Origin: Isoetes taiwanensis
Taxonomy: Eukaryota; Streptophyta; Lycopodiopsida; Isoetales; Isoetaceae
DNA length: 64,000 nt
NCBI GenBank assembly: GCA_021234155.1
Contig: JAJEKV010000003.1
Location: 30,797,166-30,861,165 of the forward strand
Direction of reading: 5' to 3'
Shown: piece by piece, positions 9,601 to 18,910 of the stretch
Numbering within the stretch: position 1 is the first letter of the stretch
Layout: the number at the start of each line of letters is the position of its first letter
Notes under the pieces: model-generated
The model's input: only the letters and a program-made list of their open reading frames with translations
The model's database searches: none
What the model was told of the DNA's origin: nothing
Made by a program: the position numbers and the translations under genes

Positions 9601-10866
9601 ATGGCTCGGACAAAACAGACCGCTAGGAAGCCTCGCCAAGAAGAATCATCAAGCGCCCAAGGTCCTGCCCTCTTTCGGAGGATCCTTCAAGAACGCCTTT
9701 TCCGGGAAGACGAATCTTCTTCCAGCGAAGAGGCAGGATCGGAGCAGAGCGATCAGACGGAGATCATAGAAGAAGAGCGGCCGGATATCATGCATCAGAT
9801 TCTCGAAGAGGTCGCCGAGGAGGAGAAGAGGGCCAGGGAAGAGCAAGAGCAAAAAGAGCAGTCGACAGTCGAAGAACAACTCCAGACTGGGACCCATCGG
9901 CAGGAGGAGGAAGGGAGAGAAGAGCAGCGGCAGCCGACGCTTAGCCCTGCAGAAGAAGCAGACCTCGCGGCATTCATCAGCAAGTATGAAGCCAAAGAGC
10001 GCCGCCGGGAGCAGAGGACGAAGGACCGAGAAGACGACCCAACCACAGCCAGCGGGCCAAAGAAGAGGAAGGCCAAAGCTATTAAGGCGGGCAAAAGAAA
10101 AGTTGTGAAGGTTGGTAAACGAGCGACGGGCCCCGTCATCAACGAGCCATCAGGTGAACAGACCCCGCCTTCTACTGACGACGCGGACGAGGACTACGTC
10201 CCCAACACAGAGGGGGCGAGTTCGTCAAAACCCCCGCCCGTGAAGAAGGAAGTACCCCAGCAAGTGGCACCTGAGCAGGTAGCACAGGAGCAGGAGGAGC
10301 CCGGACAGGCAGTGAAGCCCCCACCTTTCCCGACGCGGGATAGAGTTAAAGCCCCGCGACCCCAACAGGAGGCGTACGTGATAGACCCGGTCAAGGTCTA
10401 TCAGAAGAGGATCAAGGAGCACAACACCTATATGGAGAAGTGGGAGGCGTACAATGCTTACTACCAGGAGCACAGGGTGAGAGCAGTCGAAGGTGGAGTA
10501 CCCTCGAAGCAGACTCTGAAGCCACCCCCACCAAAGCCCAAACCTCCCAGAGCGCCAGGGAAGAAGTGGACCAAGAGCAAGCAGAAGGAGCAGAGAGCCC
10601 TCAAAGAAATCCGGCACTTCCAGCGGAGTTACAGACTCTTGATCCCCCGGGCACCGTTTCAACGTTTGGTCCGTGAAGTCATTCAGGAGTACAACACGGA
10701 CATGCGCGTGACCGACGAGATGATGTTGTGCTTACAGGAGGCAGCAGAGGCAAAAATAGTGCAGCATTTTGAAGATTCGACAGCCTGCACGGTACACGCA
10801 AAGAGGGTCACCCTCATGAGGCAGGATATGCATCTTGCCAGACACATCAAGGGAGAACGCCCTTGA
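9601..10866 (+). CDS. Retrotransposon-encoded histone H3-like protein
   Basis: The protein has 421 residues in one exon. Residues 2-10 are ARTKQTARK, identical to the N-terminal tail of histone H3 with K4 and K9 at native positions; residue 11 is Pro where H3 has S10. A very acidic Glu-rich segment follows (about 35-140), then a Lys/Arg cluster (153-174, nuclear-localisation-like), then Pro/Gln-rich sequence (about 190-320). Residues 333-421 are an H3 histone fold: ALKEIRHFQRS, PFQRLVREV, LQEAAEA, HFEDSTAC, HAKRVTLM, LARHIKGERP. By hand about 49 of 89 positions match canonical plant H3 recalled from memory. H3-H3' interface residues equivalent to C110, H113, R116 and D123 are kept, as are R69, R72 and R83. 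Loop 1 has canonical length, unlike the lengthened loop usual in CENH3. K56 is Arg, K79 Asn and K122 Gln. It should enter the nucleus and may pair with H4 to build element-specific nucleosomes; that role is inferred. Start: TATA box 110 nt upstream and exact tail at the ATG. The frame is intact although pol is dead. Confidence 0.93.
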   Translation: MARTKQTARKPRQEESSSAQGPALFRRILQERLFREDESSSSEEAGSEQSDQTEIIEEERPDIMHQILEEVAEEEKRAREEQEQKEQSTVEEQLQTGTHRQEEEGREEQRQPTLSPAEEADLAAFISKYEAKERRREQRTKDREDDPTTASGPKKRKAKAIKAGKRKVVKVGKRATGPVINEPSGEQTPPSTDDADEDYVPNTEGASSSKPPPVKKEVPQQVAPEQVAQEQEEPGQAVKPPPFPTRDRVKAPRPQQEAYVIDPVKVYQKRIKEHNTYMEKWEAYNAYYQEHRVRAVEGGVPSKQTLKPPPPKPKPPRAPGKKWTKSKQKEQRALKEIRHFQRSYRLLIPRAPFQRLVREVIQEYNTDMRVTDEMMLCLQEAAEAKIVQHFEDSTACTVHAKRVTLMRQDMHLARHIKGERP

Positions 10867-11009
10867 GATTTTGTAAATAACTGAAATTTTTGTTAATATA
10901 AAGAATTTTGTGAGTAAATAATGTGTCTAATCTAGCTTAATTAAGTTAAGTTATAGAATTCCAGCTTTTATTTTGGTTAAATTGGAGTTTTTGAGCAAAC
11001 TGAGACGAT
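10867..11009 (+). other. 3' region of the H3 gene
   Basis: AT-rich sequence after the stop codon, with AATATAAAG-like runs suited to polyadenylation. It leads directly into the second foldback cassette. Confidence 0.4.
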
Positions 11010-11076
11010 GTCTCACACGTCGCGCCAGGACAGAAAATGAGATTCTCATTTTCGGGCTGGGCGCAACGTGTGAGAC
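11010..11076 (+). repeat. Foldback A2 (67 nt)
   Basis: Almost identical to A1, including the ATGAGATTCTCATTTTC centre, with the same 10-bp closing stem GTCTCACACG/CGTGTGAGAC. It starts the second cassette, so the A-B pair was duplicated as a unit. Confidence 0.9.
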
Positions 11077-11208
11077 CATGCCCAAAAATGCCCAAAACAG
11101 CTCCAAATCGACCAAATAAAGGGTCAATTCTGCCTAACTCGACGAGTTTAGTAGAAGTACAGCCTTAAATCACCCAAATTGATCAAGTTTAGCCTATTTA
11201 GAGCCCAT

Positions 11209-11275
11209 GTCTCACATGTCGCGCCAGGACAGAAAATGAACTTCTCATTATCGGTATGGGCGCAACGTGTGAGAC
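11209..11275 (+). repeat. Foldback B2 (67 nt)
   Basis: Matches B1 in its centre (CTTCTCATTATCGGT). It starts 199 nt after A2, close to the 201-nt A1-B1 spacing. One closing-stem base is changed (CACATG), turning a C:G pair into a T:G wobble. Confidence 0.9.
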
Positions 11276-11464
11276 CTCGTGACATTTCTTCACCATGCCA
11301 TACCTAAATGATCTCCCAATTGTTGCAATAGGTTCATTAGTCCATTCTAGCATGCTCAAACCCTAGAAGTAGTCTTCAAACTCGCAATTGCACCCTTTAA
11401 TAGATCAGAGTCATCCAATCCTAGTAAATTCTAGATCATCCAAAAATTAGGGTTTTCCCCTTTC

Positions 11465-11472
11465 TATAAATA
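11465..11472 (+). promoter_or_regulatory. TATA box for the second accessory gene
   Basis: TATAAATA followed by a C-rich stretch and the leader GTTTGCTCTCCACTGCTTAG, about 120 nt before the ATG at 11587. The leader resembles the H3 gene leader (GTCTGCTCTCC), which supports a duplicated promoter. Confidence 0.7.
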
Positions 11473-11586
11473 GGCTCCCCATTTCTCATTTAGCACCTTG
11501 CAAGTTTGCTCTCCACTGCTTAGGCAATCTTCCAGCTCCTTGAGGCACTTCTGCATCCGTCTGATACTCTCTTCTTCGCTAGATCA

Positions 11587-13123
11587 ATGGCCACTGCTGA
11601 CTTCAGGCGATGATACAGCGCCAGTGCCCATGCTGCTGAGGAGGATGTCGATGACATCTTCCGAGTCTTCGGGAAAGAAGTAGATGTGCAAGCTACTCTG
11701 AATGCAACCCCAGCATACAGACAAGTCCTAGCAGAATTCCAAGCTAGGGTAGGACCCTCCCTTGTCCAGCTCCCCCCCTTGCATAGGTTATTTTGTACCC
11801 CGCCCATCCCTTCAAGCAGCCTTGGGTGATGTCCCCAACATCGCCAAGTACCTAACTAATAAGGCGCAGAGGCTACCCGACTACATGGTCCTGACAGCTA
11901 ACAGGACCAAGTACTTCTCCTACACCGCCGCCCTTGCTATTTTCCTATCCCACCGCGCCGAAAATCCATTGGGGGCGACCTCTATCCCTCCCATGGAAGT
12001 GGACCCCATAGCAACCCGAGCAGAAGAGCAGATGCTTTTGCAGTACCAGCAGGAGCAAGAAGGAAGGGAAGAAGAAGAGGAGTCGGACGACGAGGAGTAC
12101 ACGGAGCTCGACTCAGACGAAGAACGGCGCCAAGCGGAGGAGGAGTTGGCCAACATGGAGCGGAGCCGGCAGACCCTTAGAGTCGCTCCCCCACTCGGGC
12201 TAGGCATCACAAGCCTAGACCCAATCATCATCGACAGAGAGGAGTATCTACTCCTCAGTGACATTCAGAATCTTCCCGAATGCAGGGAGAGGGAACTCCG
12301 ATTGGATGAGCTGCTCCACCAACTACGGCAGTCCGACCTGGACGACTTCATCGTCCGAGGAGCCTCGGACATTCCACTTCAAGTCAGGGAAGCCGACACT
12401 TATACAGGAGAGTCGACCTCCGACATCCAAGCCTACGGCAACATCAGGCAGATCATGGAGGCAGACCGAGCCGCAAACAGACTACCAACGGAGGAAGAGT
12501 TCCTTGCTCTACAGGAACAGATGAGGATCAGAGGCAAGACTACCAGCATCTTAATGCCGAGGCCTTCGACACCACCTCCAACAAGAGGAGCAGGAATTGA
12601 CCTCAGGAGAGTCGACTCCACAATTCAAGATTACCGGGAGCTGACGGAGATAGAGGTCGACGAATACGCGGGGCGGCACAGAGCTGGAGGCCAAACAAGC
12701 GGAGAAGCTTCGGCGACACACAACGATAGGTCGCTCAGGTACTACTTGCCGCTGCTGCTGGATGGGAGAATAGCGGTAGTACACCGCAAGTTCAGCCCCC
12801 GGGGAGAAGAAGGAGTCTTCATGCTCATTGCACTCTCAGGCTTCGGCAGGCATGCTCGAATAGCGGCAAATGTCGACTATGCTGTCCTGGTAAAGAGAGC
12901 AATGGCACTAGACCTCTTCGACCTCGCCGTGCCCCACCGACGGCAGGGAAGACTAGCAGTAGCCGCAGCACTCACATCTGACCGCAGAGTCGAAGACTTG
13001 GCAAGAGCCTTGCAGGGCGGCTCGTCAGCCAATGTCCTCAGGAACTTGGGTCAATCGGTAGGAACGGCCCAAGTTAAAAAGTTCCTCGAGGACAACCCGT
13101 CTTACCGGCGATTTCAAGACTAG
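11587..13123 (+). pseudogene. Second accessory gene: acidic protein of unknown family
   Basis: From the ATG the frame reads MATADFRR, meets TGA at 11611, and continues openly (AEEDVDDIFRVFGKEVDVQA). The reading frame then shifts, probably near the C-run at 11772 or shortly after. The main frame runs to TAG at 13123 (about 450 codons from 11762). It contains a strongly acidic stretch (EEEEESDDEEYTELDSDEE), a block PPLGLGITSL...NLPECRERE...DELLHQLRQ, and a helical C-terminus ending FLEDNPSYRRFQD. The related element at 60353-64000 carries the same protein (63017-63688) with the central block well kept, so it is a real gene of the family. Acidic stretches are common in histone chaperones, but no chaperone fold is recognised; a partnership with the H3 protein is only suggested by neighbourhood. 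This copy needs readthrough and a frame change, so it is probably inactive. Confidence 0.7.
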
Positions 13124-13303
13124 TTAGACTCTTGATCCCGGAGACTTTTTGTACTAAAATATTATATAATATAAATATGATTTCTGTTGCACTTTAAATG
13201 CCTTGTCAATATATTTTGTCCCACAACTATGTCAACAAACCGCATGTAATGCAAAAGAACAAGTTAAACTAACTATATAGCCATGAATTACTTGTGCATG
13301 CAG
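13124..13303 (+). other. Spacer with splice acceptor before gag
   Basis: AT-rich 3' flank of the second accessory gene, then CTAAC (branch-point-like) and TGCAG ending at 13303. The acceptor phase matches the LTR leader exon. Confidence 0.5.
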
Positions 13304-14784
13304 TTAGAGGCCTAGGTGCGGGAGAACAACAACGCCAAGACCTTAGGGAGGAACGGAGTCCGCCAAGGCCACGTCCAGCAAGGAACCTGTTTGAGGAATT
13401 CGGACCCATGACCCCAGAGGAAGAAATATCCCAGATGAGGACGGACCTTGAGCAGATAAAGGCTTTGCTGGCCGCACAAGCAGGAGCGGCATCTGTGGGC
13501 AACGCTCAACTGCCACAAGCATCAGCTCGGAAAACAGGAAGGGACAAGAAGAGGAGCAAGAGAGGGAGGTCCCCTAGCTCGGACTCCTCCGACTCAAGCT
13601 CAGATTCAGACTCCGACTCCGAGGAAGAAGAAAAGCAGCCCCAAGAACAAACAGATGGAAGGCAAAGGAACATTGCAGAGGGACGACAAAGGGACACAAG
13701 AACCTCTGACTACCAGAAGAAGGTAGACTCTGCATTGGGGAATGTTTGGAAGGCCAGGAAACTCGAGCAATTCTCAGGCGAGAACAGGTCAGGCATGGAG
13801 GCAGAGACTTGGCTCGATGAGATGAGTGAATATGGCAACACTTATGGTATGAAGGACAAGGATAAAGGAAGGGTGGCAACAGCCAACCTGAAAGGAGCAG
13901 CACACATATGGTGGAAGGGGTATGCAAAGGCCCATGGCTTGAGCAGGGATGCTTGCAGGTTCAAGAAGTTTGCTAAAGCCTTCAAGCGCCATTACGTCCC
14001 AAGAGAGCACAAGTCCAGCATGATGCAGCAGTTCTATAGGCTCCAACAGGGAAACAAATCAGTCCAGAAATATACAGAGGAATTCATGAGGCTGAGGCTG
14101 TATGTGCCAAAGTTAGGTGAGAAGCATGCAGTAGAAAGCTACATTGAAGGCCTGAATGAGGAGATCCGCAAGCTTGTAAGGGCAATAAATCCTAAGACAG
14201 TATCAGAAGCAGAGTCCAAGGCAATAAGCTTGCAAGGAACGGGACCTCAGAATAGCGGGCAGAGGCAGCAGTATTATCAGGACAAAGGCAAGGCAACAGG
14301 GAGTTATAGCCCTAGGGCAGCCAGCCCAGGTCCAGCTAGAGCCCCATATGGTGGCAATCAGGGGAAGCAGCAGGAGAAAAAGCAGGTGTCCTTCAAGGAC
14401 AAACAGGAGGGGTCAAACTACTCCAAAGCAGTGCGATCCTTTTTGCAGGCTATGCCCAAGGAAAAGAGACAGGAGTGCATAGAAAAGCAGCTTTGCTTCA
14501 GGTGCTTCCAGCCAGGGCATAGGACAGCGAACTGCCCCTACGTCATGAGTGCAGCGTTAGCGGAGTTGGGAGATTGGAACATCCTGTCTGACGACGACGG
14601 CGAGGAAGCCCGCGACTACATTCAGGGTGAGTGTCATATCTTTGCCGCAATAGATACAGAGCAAGCAGAGAGCCAGTATAAAGTAATTTCCACAGTAAGG
14701 AAGGCCAAGGACAAGTCCTTCATAGTCCTGATAGATTCAGGAAGTAGCCATAACTTTGCATCCCCCAGAATGGTTCAGCGTTGA
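13304..14784 (+). CDS. gag: Gag with zinc knuckle, running into protease
   Basis: The open frame begins just after the acceptor at 13303; an ATG at 13294 offers an unspliced start. The N-terminus is charged, followed by a Ser/Asp run ([19 protein letters not shown]). The retrotransposon capsid-like core follows ([54 protein letters not shown]). A CCHC zinc knuckle, [14 protein letters not shown] (C-x2-C-x4-H-x4-C), lies near 14497-14536. The frame then enters aspartic protease with the active-site motif [11 protein letters not shown] near 14725. It ends at TGA 14782-14784 inside protease, where the remaining domain is one frame back. Gag would form virus-like particles and bind element RNA. 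Since protease is split by this stop, the break looks like a mutation rather than a natural gag end. Confidence 0.9.
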
Positions 14785-17700
14785 AGTTGAAACCACTAAA
14801 GTCAAAGCCAAGACCCGTTGTCTTAGCAAGTGGAGCAGTAAGGCAGACGACAGGCAAGAGAATTAACTTTGACATCGATTTGCCAGGGATTAATATCCAG
14901 ATAGGGGCAGAAGTAATGGGTATTGGCAAGTACGACTTGATCATAGGAATGGAGTACCTTGGACCAGCAGGGGCCATTATTGATTGTGGAAAGCGGAAGG
15001 TGACCTTCCCAACACCCGACGGCAAGATCATTGAGATCACAAGTAAAGAAGTTGTTCCCATCATGCAGTGTATATCTTCTAAACGGCTATTCAAGTGCAT
15101 CAAGAGCGAACAGGTGTCATACGTCTTCAAGCTTGAGATTAGTGAGCCGGAATCGGAAGAAAGCAAAGAAGACAAGGTGCTCAGCAAGTTGCCGAGGCAA
15201 ATAGCTAAGCTGGTCACAGAGTTCCATGATCTCTTTCCAGATGAGATCAAGCAGCTTCCTCCTTATAGGGGAGTCGAGTGTGAGATAGCACTCGAACCAG
15301 GAACAAAGCCGACAAGCAAGGCTCCATACAGAATGACGACGCAGGAATTGACGGAGCTAAAGAAGCAGTTGCAGGAGCTACTCGACCTAGGCTTCATTAG
15401 GCCTAGCGTCTCGCCGTTTGGAGCACCCATTCTTTTTGTCAAGAAGAAGGATGGATCTTTGAGGATGTGCATAGACTATAGGCAGTTGAACAAGCACACC
15501 ATTAAGAACACGTATGCGCTCCCCAGATCAGATGACTTGATGGACTAACTCCAAGGTGCAAAGGTCTTCTCCAAAATCGACTTAAGATCAGGTTAGGATA
15601 AAGGAAGAAGATATCCATAAGACCGCCTTCAGAACGCGGTATGGGCATTATGAGTTCACGGTAATGCCTTTCGGCTTATCGAATGCCCCCGCGACGTTCA
15701 TGAGGCTCATGAACGACATCTTCAGGGAGTTTTTAGACACCTTTGTGATTGTATTTTTTGATGACATTTTGGTGTATAGCAGATCCCTTGAAGAGCACGT
15801 ACAACACTTAACGAGAGTGCTAGAGAAGTTGAAGAGGCACCAGTTGTACGCCAAGTTGTCGAAGTGCCACTTCGCAACGGAGAAGGTGGAATACCTAGGT
15901 CATGTGATCTCAGCAGAAGGAATCTCGACGGATCCTGCCAAGATTGAAGCCGTCATTCAGTGGCCGGCGCCGAAGAATGTGCATGAAGTCAGACGTTTTC
16001 TCGGTCTAGCAGGGTACTACAGGAAGTTCGTGAAGAACTTTGCTAAGATAGCGACTCCGCTAACAGACTTGACGAGGGCGGAGAAGGTAAAAGATTGGGC
16101 AGAGCATTGGCACAAGAAAGCCCAAGCAGGGTTTGAATTGTTGAAAGAGGCTTTAACAACCGCCCCAGTCCTAACCCTGCCAGACCCAGAGAAAGATAAG
16201 CTTGTAGTCACATATGCGAGTAAGATAGCTACAGGTGCGGTGCTTATGCAAGAAGAGCATGTGGTAGCGTATGACTCCAGGAAGATGAACGACGCCGAAA
16301 CGCGCTACCCAACGCATGATCAGGAATTGCTTGCGGTTGTCAGGGCATTAAGAATTTGGAGGCACTATCTTTCCAATTGGATACAGACCATCAGAGCCTC
16401 CAGTATGCGTATTCACGCAACCACACCTCAACCTGAGGCAGAGAAGGTGGATGGAGTTCCTTGAAGAGTACGACTTTGATATAGTCTACAAGCCAGGGAA
16501 GCTCAACGTGGTAGCGGATGCGCTTTCAAGGCATCCCCTGACAACTAGAGTGCATTGCAATGCAATTTCGACAGTCTCCAGCGAATTTGGTAAGAAGATT
16601 GAAGAGTCCTTGCCAACGGATGTGGATTTCAAGGAAGCATGGGAAAGCCTCTATAGGGAGGCTAGAACAGACAAAGAACGGGAAGCCTTCAAGCATTATA
16701 AGAAGGAAGGCAACCTGTTATATCATAAGAACAAGTTGTGCGTACCTGAATCATCAGGGATAAGGAAATTGATCCTCCATGACACGCACAACAGCCCAAT
16801 AGCTGGCCATGCGGGATTCATAAAAACATATTTCAAAGTGCGCAACAGCTATTATTGGCCAGGAATGAAGAAGCAGGTAGCTCGCTACATCAGGGAATGT
16901 CAGCTATGCCAGCAGACAAAGGCAGAGCAGCTTCGAATTCCAGGGGCATTAGAGCCATTAGCGGTGCCAAATGCTAAGTGGGAGGTGATCATCAGCATGG
17001 ATTTCATCACAGGGCTCCCAAGAACAGTAAGATGGAAAGATGTCTTGATGGTAGTGGTCGACAAGTTGTCGAAAATGGCACATTTTGTGCCCTGCAGGAC
17101 CACAGATACGGCTATGGATACAGCAAAGCTCTTCACCAAAGAGATCTTCAGGCTTCATGGCATGCCAAGGGAGATTATATCCGACAGGGATCCGAAGTTC
17201 ATGAGTGCCTTTTGGCAAGACCTCTTTGCGACGATTCAGACCAAGCTATCCATGAGCACGGCATATCATCCCCAGACGGATGGCCAAACGGAGCGGACCA
17301 ACAGGATTTTAGAGGACATGCTACGAAACTATGTCTGGAATAAGCAAGGTATGTGGGAAGAATTTATTCACTTGGTGGAGTTTGCATACAATAGCACCAA
17401 GCAAGAATCACCCCAAATGTCGCCGTTTATGATCAATTACGGCTATCAGTGCCTAACTCTAGACACTTGGCACAATCCCATGTCAAAAGTGGAAGTTTCG
17501 CAGCAAATGTTGGCCGATATGCAACAGCTCGTGGAAGAGGTTCGAGGGTATCTGCTAGCAGCAAGAAGTTGACAAAAGAGCATCGCCGACAAGCATCGAA
17601 CAGTCAGAGAGTTCCAAGTTGGAGATGATGTATGGCTCAAGATCAAGGTAAAGCAGACGAAGCTCCGCATTGGCAATTGCAAGAAGCTTGCTCCAAGGTG

Positions 17701-18094
17701 GGCTGGACCTTTCAGAATAGTCAAGAGAGTAGGTAATCAATCCTACAGGTTGGATTTGCCAGCACCCCTAAAGATTCATAAGGTCTTCCACGTGAGTCTG
17801 TTGAAGAAGCACACTCCAAATCCAGACGAAGTCTTGGACTCTCCAACGTTGTTGGAAATGACGGAGGAGCAGCTGGAAATAGTTCCAAAATTGATTCTTG
17901 ATAAAGCTTTCAAGAAAACAAGGAGGTCGGAGTTCCTCCAATACTTGGTCAAGTGGAAACACTTGCCAGTGGAAGACGCAACATGGGTACTCAAGAAAGA
18001 TTTAGTAAAGCAGTACCCACAGTTTATGGAGCAATGGGATGGCAAGGTCATCTCCGAAGAAATCGGCTCAGGCATGTCGATTTGTGTAGATTAA
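14781..18094 (+). pseudogene. pol: Pol: protease end, RT, RNase H, integrase, chromodomain (inactivated)
   Basis: Domains in order: protease C-terminus ([13 protein letters not shown]); RT with [32 protein letters not shown] and catalytic [10 protein letters not shown] near 15750; RNase H ([26 protein letters not shown]); integrase zinc finger (HDTHNSPIAGHAG, CQLCQQ); DDE core (SMDFITGLP, SDRDPKFMS, YHPQTDGQTERTNRILEDM); and a chromodomain near 17890-18030 (LQYLVKWKHLPVEDATWVL). The chromodomain keeps the central Trp but lacks the other aromatic cage positions, as in many plant chromoviruses. Lesions: TAA at 15546-15548 replacing a Gln codon; a deletion of about 11 nt near 15592 removing the usual YHQ; frame changes between about 16375 and 16450; TGA at 17570-17572. 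The copy cannot make a full Pol. Confidence 0.92.
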
Positions 18095-18910
18095 TTCTAT
18101 GTATAGTTAAGATTAATCTACGCATGCAACCTATGCTAGGTATGGGTCGCATGCGTTGTTACCGATGATGGGACCACTATGGTGATCTCTAGGGCGTGGT
18201 GTAATGTCAATGTAGGCATGACCGCGTTTTCGCTTGGGTGAGTGGAAGGTAGATTAGAAAGTCTACTTCTGTCCCACGAAAGTAGACGACGTCGAGAGAA
18301 AGGAGGTCATTAAGGAATGCATTGATAGGAAAGGCACCTTTAGCCCCATATATGCTTTGATAGGAGGAATCTATCCTTCACGCCCCCCACGCGGGAAGGA
18401 TATCCTCCACGCTGGGCAACTAGAGGTGTAGGCATGAGCGGCATATAGGCATATAGGTGATGTCTCCTCGGCCATTATGGAAGATTCATCCTCTTCCTAC
18501 GCCGGGAGATTAGCCATGCATCCACGTAGATAGGTGGGGTGGTCACCATATAACCAAAATTTTATTAATAATTAAATGGTACTAACGTAGTGTCGACCTG
18601 CAGGCCAATAGAGCGCTCCGGAGGGCAAGGAGGTCGAGCTACGAAGACTTGCAACACAAATTTTGTTGGAAGGTGTTGCAAGGAATGAAGAGTACCTCGA
18701 ACGCTAATTTAAAATTTGGATAAACTAATTGTCGTGATAAGTAAATTATTGAGTAACTTTTTTTCATGATGTTGGGAATCGATAAGGTATTCCATAATAT
18801 AACGGCGTAATAATGTCTAAAAATGTTACCCTAAGGTAATCCTAATAAATGTCTAAGCATAATAATAATATATTGTATGTATGAGGTTGATTGCAGGTTA
18901 TGAAGATCCC
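18095..18910 (+). other. 3' untranslated region of the H3 element
   Basis: Non-coding sequence between the pol stop and the polypurine tract. Much of it is conserved in a relative at 35777-36870, including the 18648-18682 stem-loop and CCATATATGCTTTGATAGGA, which suggests functional cis sequence rather than decay. Confidence 0.6.
18648..18682 (+). repeat. Conserved 10-bp stem-loop in the 3' UTR
   Basis: CTTGCAACAC (18648-18657) and GTGTTGCAAG (18673-18682) are exact complements around AAATTTTGTTGGAAG. The relative near 36385 keeps both arms and changes only loop bases. Confidence 0.7.

Noticed and set aside
9649..10662. Antisense open frames across the H3 gene (9649-9897, 9795-10142, 10194-10394, 10225-10662 minus)
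   Set aside because: These are complements of a compositionally biased Glu/Lys/Pro-rich gene and show no domain of their own.
9601..10866. Centromeric H3 (CENH3) captured by a centromere-targeting retrotransposon
   Set aside because: The tail is the canonical ARTKQTARK, which CENH3 lacks, and loop 1 has the canonical H3 length. The fold resembles ordinary H3 more than CENH3.
9601..10866. A host H3 gene or processed copy that happened to land next to the element
   Set aside because: It lies between primer binding site and gag inside one pair of matching LTRs with a single target duplication. It has a ~320-residue insertion unlike host H3 and a cassette duplicated for the next accessory gene.
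9146..11275. Foldbacks as CRISPR repeats or transcription terminators
   Set aside because: The spacers are not regular unique spacers, the genome is eukaryotic, and T-runs of a terminator are absent.
13506..14046. Minus-strand frames opposite gag
   Set aside because: Shadows of the Ser/Asp/Glu-rich gag sequence.
14775..14790. Programmed -1 frameshift between gag and pol
   Set aside because: No slippery heptamer is visible at the overlap, the break falls inside the protease domain, and pol has other clear lesions, so a mutation is more likely.
17890..18030. Chromodomain as a standard H3K9me reader of the element's own H3
   Set aside because: The core Trp is present, but the other two cage aromatics are not seen, so methyl-lysine binding should not be assumed.
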